Assembly: GCA_011033025.1 (NCBI GenBank)
Contig: WFMF01000087.1
Location: 186,001-250,000 of the forward strand
Length of the DNA stretch: 64,000 nt
Direction of reading: 5' to 3'
Origin: Beroe forskalii
Taxonomy: Eukaryota; Ctenophora; Nuda; Beroida; Beroidae
Part shown: positions 18,655 through 28,316 of the stretch, one piece after another
Position numbering within the stretch: the stretch's first letter is position 1
Layout: each line of letters begins with the position of its first letter
Position numbers and translations under genes: made by a program
The notes under the pieces: model-generated
Told to the model about the DNA's origin: nothing
The model's input: only the letters and a program-made list of their open reading frames with translations
Databases searched by the model: none

Positions 18655-19819
18655 ATGTCCGACCTCACTGAAGCCGACGTTAAGAAGATGAAGGTGGCCG
18701 AGCTGAAGTCAGCTCTGGCCGCCAATGACCTCTCCACGGCTGGAAACAAGCCAGCTTTAGTCGCCAGGCTCTTAGAATACATCGAGGTTAGCCAGAGAAT
18801 GTTTTCTCCTGGGTTTGAAGTTCAACTTAGATTTGAAATTTAAACGTAAACTTGCTTTTGATATGCTTTAAATCGATCTAGTTCTGCCTAGTTTGGGCCT
18901 GTCCTCGGTAATACTGCCTAACGTCCTAATCACATTGAACCATACTGTTGTATTTCAGTCGGTTGCCGTCAAGGAAGAAGAGGAAGAGGAAGAAGAAGAG
19001 GCAGCCGAAGAGATGGAGGCTACTGAAGCAACAGAAACCGAGGCTGATGGTGATGCTGAAGATGAAACTGCCAAAACAGAGGTTAGATTCGTCCCATATT
19101 TCATGCCGAAAAACATAAACTCGGCCGGAATTTCCAAATCGATCCTTGATGTGCAATTCATCTCATGTGAAGTGGCGATAATTGAAACTTGACACAAATT
19201 CAGGTAATGGTACCATCCTAATTTGAAATTTCTCAGGAACCAGCCAATGAGGAAGTTACCGAATCAAATGATGTCGTTGCCGAGTCGAATGATGTTGTGG
19301 CCGAACCAAGCGATGACGTGGCCGAACCAAATGATGTTGTGGCCGAATCAAGCGACGTTGTAGCCGAATCTAACGATGTCGCCGAAGTTAAAGACGAAGT
19401 GGTTGAATCTAGCGATGTTGTGGCAGAAACGAACGATAATGTCGTTGCTGAATCGAGTGACGTTGTTGCAGAATCCATGGATGTCAAGCAAGAAGAGGTT
19501 TGTAGTTTTCTTTAATTACCGCATTTTCTAGATTTCCAAAGGTTTCGAATTTAAATACAAGATTTTCAACTCAAAATTTTTAACACAGAGTCAAAATTTA
19601 CCCAAGTTTTCATGTCAAAGTTTTCAATTCCAATGATCATTTCCATCCACTCAATCACATCACACTCATCTCATCAGGAAACTGACAATGTGATGGGAGC
19701 TGAGGAGGAGGATGCTCCTGAAGAAGAAGAAGAACCCGCCCCACAACAACAAGAAGAAGAGGAGAAGATGGAAACTGAGGTTGTGAAGGAGGAGCCCTCT
19801 ACCCCACTCAGTAAACCAG
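18655..19819 (+). CDS. hnRNP U-like protein, exons 1-4 (SAP domain and acidic region)
   Basis: Four exons with phase-matched GT-AG introns: 18655-18786, 18959-19081, 19237-19497 and 19678-19819. Exon 1 encodes a SAP DNA-binding domain (MSDLTEADVKKMKVAELKSA, then LSTAGNKPALVARLLEYIE). Exon 2 is almost pure Glu. Exon 3 encodes a degenerate acidic repeat of VAESNDV and VAESSDV units. Exon 4 is Glu/Gln-rich and ends with EEPSTPLSKP. SAP followed by a long acidic stretch is the N-terminal plan of hnRNP U and hnRNP UL1/2, nuclear proteins that bind RNA and chromatin and act in splicing and DNA-damage response. Exon 4 ends in phase 1 and continues in exon 5 at 31608, across a very large intron. Confidence 0.85.
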
Positions 19820-20360
19820 GTGAGATCCGTTGTGTGGTTCGATGTTTTGGGTAAATCTTGGGTTTGAAATGTATTGTTCTTCCGGTATAACACAGGAAAA
19901 AGTGATATATTCTTGAAGTGAAGGTGATTCGAGCTAAAAATTTATCAAAAGGTCTGTCATTATGGCCCACTAAAGTTTCAATAGTTCGGTTGTTGGATCT
20001 GCTTGTCCCGGAAAATATTAGTATAGAACCTGAAGTCTGAAATTAAATGGTTGATGCACTGCCTCAATCTTTTGTTCTGTCGTTGTATATTCTTTTCTTG
20101 AACCAAGGAGTTTGTAGATATCTTGGAAGTAACTTGATAAGGTTGACGAGCGACAGGGAAACGAGAGTTTGAGTTAATTAAAAATACCAAATGTAAACGA
20201 TATAACATTAATAGTTACCAGCTGGTGGTAAAATTCACTATTCCCAAAACCCTAATTATAATTGCTTTAGTCATAATTGACCATCTGTTGACTCAGTGCT
20301 GTTAGAACGCACTGCTACAATGCTGTTATGAATAACGGCAGGAAGCGACACTATTAGACT

Positions 20361-20978
20361 ATGCCATATTTTATGTCATATTTTAAATACGAATTAGATA
20401 AATACTTGATAACTAAGTCAGCTCCAACAACTGCAGCACCACCAACTGCAGCACCAGCAACAGCACCACCACCAACCGCAGCACCGACAACATCAACTCC
20501 AATGTCTACATCTGTCCCAACATCGACAAGTGGACTTGTAACTCGACAGGAGTTTAACAGACTCAGAGAGGAGGTCCGTGACTTGAGACATAATAGCGAG
20601 GCTCACTACAACTTGATGTACAACAATTTGTGCACCGAAATGGCACAACGATACAATACCATGTACAACGATGTATGATATACTGCAGGATTTCAAGGTT
20701 GGAAGAATCATCGGATAAAACGAATGATAGGCCATCGTCATCCACGGTTTCTACTCAGACTACGTCATCCACGGTTTCTACTCAGACTTATAAGCCGAAT
20801 AAAACAAAGGTGTTATCCAACGGATAGCCAGGCAATGGCTCTAAAGTCTGCGTTTCACTCCAATGAACAGCCAACGCCTGATGAAATGAAGAAAATGTCA
20901 GTCGATCTTGACATGGACTATCAAAGGTTGAAAACATGGTTCCATAATCAGCGACAAATAAAAAAGAGAAAAAGATAG
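20361..20978 (+). pseudogene. Homeobox gene fragment, frame broken
   Basis: The first frame (20361-20678) encodes a Thr/Ala/Pro-rich region followed by a helical segment (TRQEFNRLREEVRDL). A second frame (about 20690-20827) gives SSSTVSTQTTSSTVSTQT and KPNKTKVLSN. A third frame to 20978 encodes most of a homeodomain: SQAMALKSAFHSNEQP, TPDEMKKMSVDLDMDY, then the recognition helix QRLKTWFHNQRQIKKRKR. The conserved W48, F49, N51 and R53 are present, with an unusual His at position 50. The frame changes close to the start of the homeodomain and again near 20680, so no single open frame spans it. It sits in the large intron of the hnRNP U-like gene. It could be a pseudogene, or a real gene with base-calling errors or an unseen intron. 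Confidence 0.6.
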
Positions 20979-21613
20979 AAATTTTGATTAAAATTAATGA
21001 TTATTAATCAATGTACAAATCAGCATTGGACATATAATAAATTTAATTTTAAAAAGGAATATTATTTAATTTTTATTACAGTATGGCATAGGGGTACACC
21101 TTCTGGTAATAATGTTGCGCTATACACGCCTCTTGTTGTAATAAGTGGAGTATATAAAGCGAGCTCTCGACAGCACTGCAGAACTTTATATTGCTACTAG
21201 CTGATCTTAAATCTTTTACATTTGATATTTTTTGACCAAGACTCTCGTTTCCCTGTCTCTCTGCAACCCTTTCACGTCACTGTCAAGATTTCTACAAATT
21301 CTTAGCTTAAGAAGAGGAAATTCTACGGCATTAACACTTTAATCCCCACTCATCCCATTAATGGTTGTTAGTTGTTGTAAAACGGTTGTTTGTTATTTTT
21401 GCTTTGTTCAGACAAGAACAATAACAAAAATTTATGCGAAAGTGTTGTACTGATAATTAGATGCATTCAAATTCACTGTCAAAAATCAATGACCAAAGCT
21501 CATTTTCACTGCAAATTTATCAATTTACATGATTCATGACATAGGTTTGATTCCTTTAAAGGTTAATCATAAAGGCAGAAATCGTGAATAAATAGAATTT
21601 ACGTTTCTATTCT

Positions 21614-21829
21614 ATGAATAATCCCGATAATAGAAAATACCTTAAAAAGTACGAGTATTTCAATTTAAGTCTCCCAGATTGTACCAAGGAGGCCAAAAGT
21701 GATGTAAATGATAAAAGTGAAGGGCCCGAACATCACACTCATTTATCATGCGAAGAATTTACCGAGCAATCCCTTGAAAAACTTGAGAAAATTGCAGAAG
21801 AGCTAACTGAAGCCATCTCCAAGAGGAGT
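21614..21829 (+). CDS. Possible exon of an unrecognised protein
   Basis: An ATG-initiated open frame of about 72 codons with protein-like composition: KYLKKYEYFNLSLPDC near the start and CEEFTEQSLEKLEKIAEELT, an amphipathic charged helix, near the end. It runs into a donor-like AGGAGTGAGTATT at about 21828. Possible later exons with open frames lie at 22081-22235 and about 22236-22376 (with HRGCVVIIWTI), ending at a GGTAAAG donor. No family recognised. The whole set lies in the large hnRNP U-like intron on the same strand. Confidence 0.35.
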
Positions 21830-22829
21830 GAGTATTAAATTGAGTTCACTATTACTAAGTTCAAATATTCTGTGTTCGATTATTTCGTTTCGTTCCAGTT
21901 TACTAATTTTCTTTTCTGTTGGGCGCATGTTTTTGTTTATGTTTTTAATGCTTCCTCTGGTAGCCTTAAATGCCCAAAAATGGTGTTATAACTTGAAAAG
22001 CTATGATCTTTGGGCCTTGACACCAAACTCGGTTCTTGATATCCGAGTTGTCAGTTGTGGGCTTTGGTTTCGAATAATCCATGACCGATCCTGCCAAAAA
22101 CGACGCAAACTCGATTCTTTTGGTTATCCAAGTGATTGATCGTGTCAGGCCAGAGGAATATTTCGAACTACACATGATCACTGGCACACAAAATCGGATC
22201 TTTCTCACTTTTGCGCGATCTAATAGCAATAGGTGCTCGCGATTCAATCATCAAACTCACATCATTCCACCGTGGTTGTGTGGTGATTATATGGACCATC
22301 CAATCCAGTGTTATGTCGGGATCCAATGATCGAACTATTGAACTACAGTCGGCTTCAGTAACAATGATTGCGGAAGGTAAAGTATCTGTAATTAGTAAAT
22401 TTGTATCAAAATATTCTGTGTAAGTCTGTTAAGTCTGTTCAAAACCTGGCGTATAACATGCTAATATTGGTTTCAAACTGAAAATTTCATTCCTAATTCA
22501 AAAACATTAGTAATTTATTGGGGGGTGTATATTTTATTGATTGTAGTATTATGTTTCTTCTCATTCCGATTTCATGAAATTTAATTTATCTTTTAATATT
22601 TCATTACACCCCACCCACCCCACTCACAATTAAACTCGGGGATTAAAAACAGTTTGTTTAGTAGTTAACCGTAAAGAGGCCTGCTGATAAAAGGCGGGAT
22701 TTCTTTTCTAAAACAAATTATGAATTCGCAGTATGTGCTCTTTATTATGTAAAAGAGCACAATTAAAAACGGGCGCTTCGTACTAACACAAGGGTGTTAA
22801 GTGCTAAGTGTTAAAATTGCATTTAAATT

Positions 22830-22980
22830 GATGCACATGGGTGCATAAAAATGCATGTACGACTTAGTGCACATGGGTGCATGAAAAATGATGTACATGG
22901 GTACATGAAAATGATGCACATGGGTGCATTAAAATGTTGCACAAGGGTGCATGAAAATGGTGCACAAGGGTGCGCAAGGA
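22830..22980. repeat. Degenerate 22-23 bp tandem repeat
   Basis: About six copies of GTGCACATGGGTGCATGAAAA-type units with point variation (GATGTACATGGGTACATG, GTTGCACAAGGGTGCATG). Each unit contains small palindromes such as TGCACA/TGTGCA. Open frames across it on both strands are repeat translations. Confidence 0.85.
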
Positions 22981-23084
22981 GACAGAAGAGCACGGATGGG
23001 CGCAAGCGTGCAGATGGGCGCATGATGGAAGCGCTGGGAACACACATAAGAGATCCTCCTCCTCCTTCCCTCTCACCTCACTCA

Positions 23085-23205
23085 AAGGTCACGTGTCTGT
23101 CACGTGACATAATATCACGTGACGTCATCACTTAACCCTCCAATCCCAGGTCTGATATTCTCTGTTGTGTTCCCGCCCGCCCCCGGTCTCCATTATTCGC
23201 AGCTG
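23085..23205 (+). promoter_or_regulatory. Likely promoter of ADAD-like gene 1 (three CACGTG E-boxes and a CRE)
   Basis: CACGTG occurs at 23090-23095, 23101-23106 and 23116-23121, and TGACGTCA at 23120-23127, overlapping the last E-box. A GC-rich stretch follows to about 23200. Downstream, 23206-23271 ends at AACAG before a GTAAAA donor, and an acceptor-like TTTGTAG precedes the ORF at 24167, so a first exon with a leader intron is likely. Dense E-boxes next to a CRE are consistent with a promoter. Function is inferred. Confidence 0.45.
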
Positions 23206-24160
23206 CACCGTCATGAGCAGTTGGCATGACGCCAACACCGTCATGAGCTTCGTCATTGTTGGCGCTGCTAACAGGTAAAACACCAAATGTCCGAATGATG
23301 ATTTTCCAAGAAAAAACAACGTTAAAAAAGTTTGAAAATTTCATTATAACTTTCTTTGACATAATTATACAGGTAAGTACCCCCTAAGAAGATGGGGAAA
23401 ATTTTTTGGGGTCTTTTTCATCCGAGGCATCAAACCGTATGTAATTGAGATTGATAAATTTTGAATCATTGAAGTGAGGTCAAGAGTTATGTAGTTATAA
23501 TTTAGTTCTGTGTTTCATACCCAAAAGTCAAGAGTCAGTTTGTAAATTAAAACTTAATTACCCATCGTCCCAAAATAGTATTCATCATAAATTAATTGCA
23601 TTTGAAAATCCATCACAATTTAGAAGCTTCTTGGGATGTCACGGGGTGCGATATAATTGATCGTAGGTATATGGAAGGGTCACAAAATGGAGACGGCGAG
23701 ACATCATGACATTTTCGAGTGGGCAGGTTTCAAGATGAGGATCTCGGTGCCCTCAGCCCAACCAGCCGTTGCGACCGTTTAAATCTTTTTTCGAGATTTT
23801 TCTACAGAATGTTGGCTACTTCGTTGTATATTTCATCCACTAATTTCACCCATTGAGTACATATTGGCAGACGATTTTATCTGTCGATGAAAATTTCAAT
23901 AGTCGTGTAATTCTAGTTGGGTTGCGTAAACCTGGTCTATATTTGATATTTTGATTCTTGATTTCATTGATTTTACCATTCCAACTAAATCACCGTAATA
24001 TGATGCGATCATGTATTTTAAGTTGGGCTACATAAGCCTCTGCTTCGAATTTCAATTTTTTTCATGTTCATTATTTTCATAGTTTCATGTTCATTATTCT
24101 ATTTTTACAAAATCATCTAATACCCGTTATTGTCTCTGACTCCTCTTATATCAGTTTGTA
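23206..24160 (+). other. Candidate 5' exon and leader intron of ADAD-like gene 1
   Basis: An ATG at 23213 opens a short frame (MSSWHDANTVMSFVIVGAA) ending at a donor near 23271. If spliced to the acceptor at 24160, this frame would not match the frame of the ATG at 24167, so the upstream ATG would act as an upstream open frame or is not used. The remaining 900 bp is AT-rich and shows no gene. Confidence 0.35.
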
Positions 24161-24166
24161 GCTACC

Positions 24167-26544
24167 ATGGCAGGATATCTCCCTCCTCCAGTCCCACCTC
24201 CGCCCTCCCCTCCCATATCAAACCAATCATTCCCACCTACTCCAGTGCCACAGCTCCGAAACCCACCCCTAGACCCACCTCCATTAAACCCACCTCCACT
24301 AAACCTACCTCCACTCCCACATTTCCCTCCCCTTCCTCAGATGAGTCCCCACTTACTTCCTCCCAATCAGATGCCACACAGATACCCACCACCCCCACTG
24401 TTTCCAAGCTACCAACCCTTGCATTTGCCCAGCAACCAACCACATCCCATGTTACCACACCATCAATCACAGCCTAAACAACCTCCATTCTCACAACACT
24501 CTCAGCCACATCCAGAACCCCCTCCTTTGCCACAACAGCCCCAGCCACCAGTTTCCCAACCATTTCGGCCTCCTCCCCCACCCGCTCCTTCTCCACCTAC
24601 TCCAGCCCCTCCATCGTCAGCCCCTCCTACTCCTCCATCATCGTCAGCGGCTGGCAGGCTGCCAACCAAAGCCCTCCACCTCTTCTACCCTAATCACAGC
24701 TACAAACTCGTGTCTGCCACCATCCCAAAGGGAGAAACTGCTCTGGTTTATGTGGTGAAACTGACGATTATCTTACCCGCAAAGAATAATGTTGCTTCTG
24801 GAGATGTTGCTCCGAGCAACTCTGATGTTGCTCCAAACATGTCTGGCATTTCTCCTGATACATCTTGTTGTTCCAGCAAAATTAATGGGGAAGTCTGCTA
24901 AACCGAGCCTTGAGTTCACAGGTCGAGGTTGTCTTGAGAAGGTTGCTAAGAATGAAGCTGCTGCGGCAGCCCTGCGACACTTCAAAGTTCCGGGTTGTAA
25001 CGAGATGGTGTCATTTGTTGTCAAGTCCAGTGACAACGCTGCTCTGGATGGTGTCAAGGATGTGGTGGGATGTGTTATCAAAATGTTCGGTCCGGCAGCT
25101 AAGTTTGGGGATCCGGTTCTTATTCCAGGTCAAGCCAAAAACCAGCAAGATAAATGGAAATGCTCTTTGGTGGTGGACGGGTTTACCTTCGAAGAAACTG
25201 GTTTATTCTAAAAAGAAAGCCAAAACCGCAGTTGCCGCAACTTGCATCAAGTCCATCAAGTCTAAGGATGTAAACATCGCACTTCCTACTCAGAGGAAGT
25301 TCACATTTGAAGATACTCTCATGAACTTGCTCTACCAAACCTTCCGAGAAGCAACGCTCGGCATTCCCAAGCCTTACCTCCGGTTAAGGAATGTAGCAGG
25401 GTTGTACCTCCACAAAACAGGTGATCATACTGTGGACCAAGCCCGGTTAATCTGTGTTGCAGCTGGAGCTGGGACAGTGAATAAGACTGAAACCACAGGT
25501 ACAGCTGTCCATGATTGCAACGCGGAGACGCTGGCTATCAGAGCATTCCGGCTGTTTCTCTTCGAGGAGTTGAAGAAAACACGGAGCAGTGAAGAAGAGA
25601 GTGTTTTCCTTGAGGAGAGTCTCGGTGGAATGTACAGATTGAAGTCTTGTTACCAACTCATCATGATTAAAAACACACCCCCAGCCGGAGACGCCCTTGT
25701 CTTCTCTACTCTTCCAAGGAAAGCTGATACCAAACATATCGTGAACGCCTCTCAGAGCTCTCCTGGGAGTCTCCAGTTCCAGGTTACCCTCATGAAAACT
25801 GGCCGACCTAAGGGTGTCAAGTACGAAACCGATGCTTTCTTTTCTTCTTCCCGAACCAAGCCTGAGATTGCTTCACCCTCTGATAAGTTGACACTCATGA
25901 ATGTTGTCGGGATCCAGGGATCGCTCCTGGCACAAGCCTTAGATCCAATCTACATCAATAAGTACGTGTTTCATAGATCACCTGTTGTCAATACTTTGTC
26001 ACTGAATCGCTGTTTTTATGGTCGTCTTGAGGATCCCTTCAAGAAGATCAATGCTAAAATTACCCTACCCTACAAACTCAACAAACCCGAGTTTGACACT
26101 GACTCCTGCGCTAAAATCCCCTCCGATAAGATGTACGGAGGTTTTGCTGGGTGGATGAGCGTGACCCATCCCAAGTGGGAGATTCTCAAGATCCCTGAGG
26201 GTTTATCCATGCAGAGAATCCCGGATAGGTTGTCCAGGGATCAAGGGGAAAGTGATACGGATTTCTTGGAGAGAAAACTGGTGTTAGCTCAACAGGTTCA
26301 GTGCTCGTTAGGACCCAGTGCATTGTGTAAGAAGAGTATGTGGGAACAGTATCTGAAGATTGTGGAGAATTTTAGTGGCTGCGATTCCTCCTCTGCTGCT
26401 TCTTCATTTGCTTCTTACAGTGCTTGCAAAGCTAAGGCAGCTGCATACATATCCTTGAAATTGCTGGTGAAAAATGCTTTTGAAAATGCTAATCTTGGTT
26501 CTTGGGCGATTAAATCTTCTTGTCCTGATGATTTTAGCTCTTGA
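24167..26544 (+). CDS. ADAD-like protein 1: dsRNA-binding and degenerate adenosine deaminase domain, two frame breaks
   Basis: The start ATG at 24167 is in a strong context (ACCATGG). The N-terminus, about 165 residues, is extremely Pro-rich. A dsRNA-binding-like region follows, with GRGCLEKVAKNEAAAAALRH its most conserved part, then a second one ending WKCSLVVDGFTFEETG and KKAKTAVAATCIKSI, then an ADAR/ADAD-type deaminase domain to the stop at 26544. The reading frame changes twice, near 24888-24891 (GGGG) and 25203-25205 (TTT). One extra base in each run explains both. In the deaminase fold the zinc ligand HAE reads NAE, the PCGD cysteine position reads PPAGD, and the second cysteine position reads ASPSDK, so no metal site is left. 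RNA binding without editing is the likely role. No introns are seen in the coding part. Confidence 0.75.
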
Positions 26545-28050
26545 TTGACTGATGATTTATCCCCGTTGCCTCCTGATGTTTACCCCTGATTATTTTCATC
26601 TTGATTGAGATCCTTTTCTGCCTTTACATTTTGAATTTACATCTTTTTTGCTGAGTTTTTATCTGCTGCGTTTTGCTATTCTTTATTCTACTTTAGTTAT
26701 TAATTCAGATGCATGCATTTCAAATCTTGTGAATATTCTCGTTTGCGTTATCAAGATTTTAAATTTTATATTTCACTATTGATTTTTGATTGATTATTGA
26801 TACTTTTACGACAGAACTTGGTTATTATACGCTTTGCACGAGGCGTCATTATTTTTGTCGCCATGCAATACTTATTATTGCACGCCTAGATAAAATTGCT
26901 AATACTTTTTAACGGATTTCTCAATATTTCGAATCATTATTTTGAAGGTAACATTGTAGTTTGATGTATTGACATTTGACTATTGCTATGACATTTCTAT
27001 ATTTCAGATGTCGCGTTATCAGTTATTTCATCGTTTTATTGATTGGAAAATAACTTCAGAATATTATTAGATTTGATAAGATTTAACTGATGAAGTCATC
27101 AATTTTCTGAAAATCACATTTCTCAAAGAAATCTTTTGAAATTATCTGGCTCTATTCTGTTGCCCACTGTGTAACCGCTCCTTTCTCACATTAACACTCA
27201 CCACAATTCACATGGCCATCGATTACTGTTATAATCAGTGGCCACGGCCGTTGTTAACCAATGTACCTTGCAAAATCGCTCTAATTAGCATGTACACGAT
27301 CTTATTGTTGTGTACAAATGTAAAGTAGGCTCATGAAGCAATGGAACCATTGTATGGGGCTGTATTGCTATTTAAATCTCTTAAATATTCAAATGGGTTC
27401 AAATACAATATGATAACACATGAATTTAAATACATTTGTTGATTAGTATCACTCTTCCACCTTCCTTTCTATATTCAAATACATTTTCAAATGTATTTTC
27501 AAGAATTAATCTGTTCCCTGAGAGTCCTAACTGATCCTTCAGTAAAGATTCTAAGGGAGCCCTTTTGTTTTTTGATGGGGTTCTCCGAGCTTTAAAAAAC
27601 CCGAATCAATCAACTTTCCCAAATTTTGCCAAAAGTGTTACTGTGTCTTGAGTAGAGATCTCTTCTCATTTCATCGTTTTGAAGTTGAACCCCGATAGTT
27701 CTTGATTTCTTGCTTAAGAACTATGAACTATCGGGATTAGATATAATTTGGTAATCGGACCTTGGATCTGCACAAATCGTTGATTCAATGTTTCTTACCA
27801 AACTTGATCCATCACTCAAATTTGCCAGAAAAGCAAAAATTATTTCTTCTTTGTGAGACTGTGCCTCGTGAAACGAGACACAGGCTTTCAAAAAATCATA
27901 ATTTCAGCCAAATGCCGATGAAAATTTGGTCAACAAATTGCCCAAAATTTCGACCAACCCAGGAGAACCCTATGGAAATGCCGCACACGAAAAACAGACG
28001 GTCCGATGTCATGAACTCACCACTCTAAACTCTGACTCTGCTGAACTTTA
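26545..28050. other. Spacer between the two ADAD-like genes
   Basis: AT-rich, no gene seen. It holds the 3' end of gene 1. An inverted repeat lies at about 27692-27735 (CCCGATAGTTC ... GAACTATCGGG), which could form a hairpin. Confidence 0.5.
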
Positions 28051-28051
28051 G

Positions 28052-28168
28052 GCAGGTTCAGTACGATTGCACGGCTCGGTATATTTTCATATTTTAAATG
28101 TATTTACACTGAAATCGAAAATATGCCAAGCCGCGCAATCATTGAACATAAAAACGAACCGAACCTGC
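28052..28168. repeat. Imperfect inverted repeat upstream of ADAD-like gene 2
   Basis: The left arm begins GCAGGTTC and continues through GATTGCACGGCT and TATATTTTC. The right arm reads GAAAATATGCC, AGCCGCGCAATC and finally GAACCTGC. Arms are about 40-50 bp around a short AT-rich centre. Confidence 0.7.
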
Positions 28169-28190
28169 TTAAATTTTGTCACGATGGATA

Positions 28191-28316
28191 TGACGTCACT
28201 GTCAACCGCCTGTTATTCATGGGCGGCATTTTCTAAATTGCGAGAACTAGAGACATTTTCTAACGTCTCTAGTTCTCGCCAGCACACTAACCATAAACCC
28301 CCATGTTTTGAGGACC
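28191..28316 (+). promoter_or_regulatory. Promoter/leader of ADAD-like gene 2 with CRE and a perfect 15-bp hairpin
   Basis: TGACGTCA lies at 28191-28198. A perfect 15-bp stem (GCGAGAACTAGAGAC at 28240-28254, its complement at 28265-28279, 10-base loop) lies 38 bases before the start codon. A minimal upstream open frame, ATG TTT TGA, is at 28303-28311. If transcribed, the stem would sit in the leader of an mRNA whose product binds double-stranded RNA, so self-regulation is possible. That last point is inference. Confidence 0.5.

Noticed and set aside
22823-23085. Frames rich in His, Cys and Met near 22.9 kb
   Set aside because: Translations of the 22-23 bp GTGCACATGGG repeat.
24130-24477. Ser/Thr/Pro-rich frame overlapping the Pro-rich N-terminus of ADAD-like gene 1
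   Set aside because: A shadow of the same low-complexity DNA in another frame; it ends before any conserved domain. It would be entered only from an out-of-frame upstream ATG.
28308-28316. Start of ADAD-like gene 2 at an upstream TTG
   Set aside because: Non-ATG start; the ATG at 28317 is in a better context and nothing supports the extra three residues.
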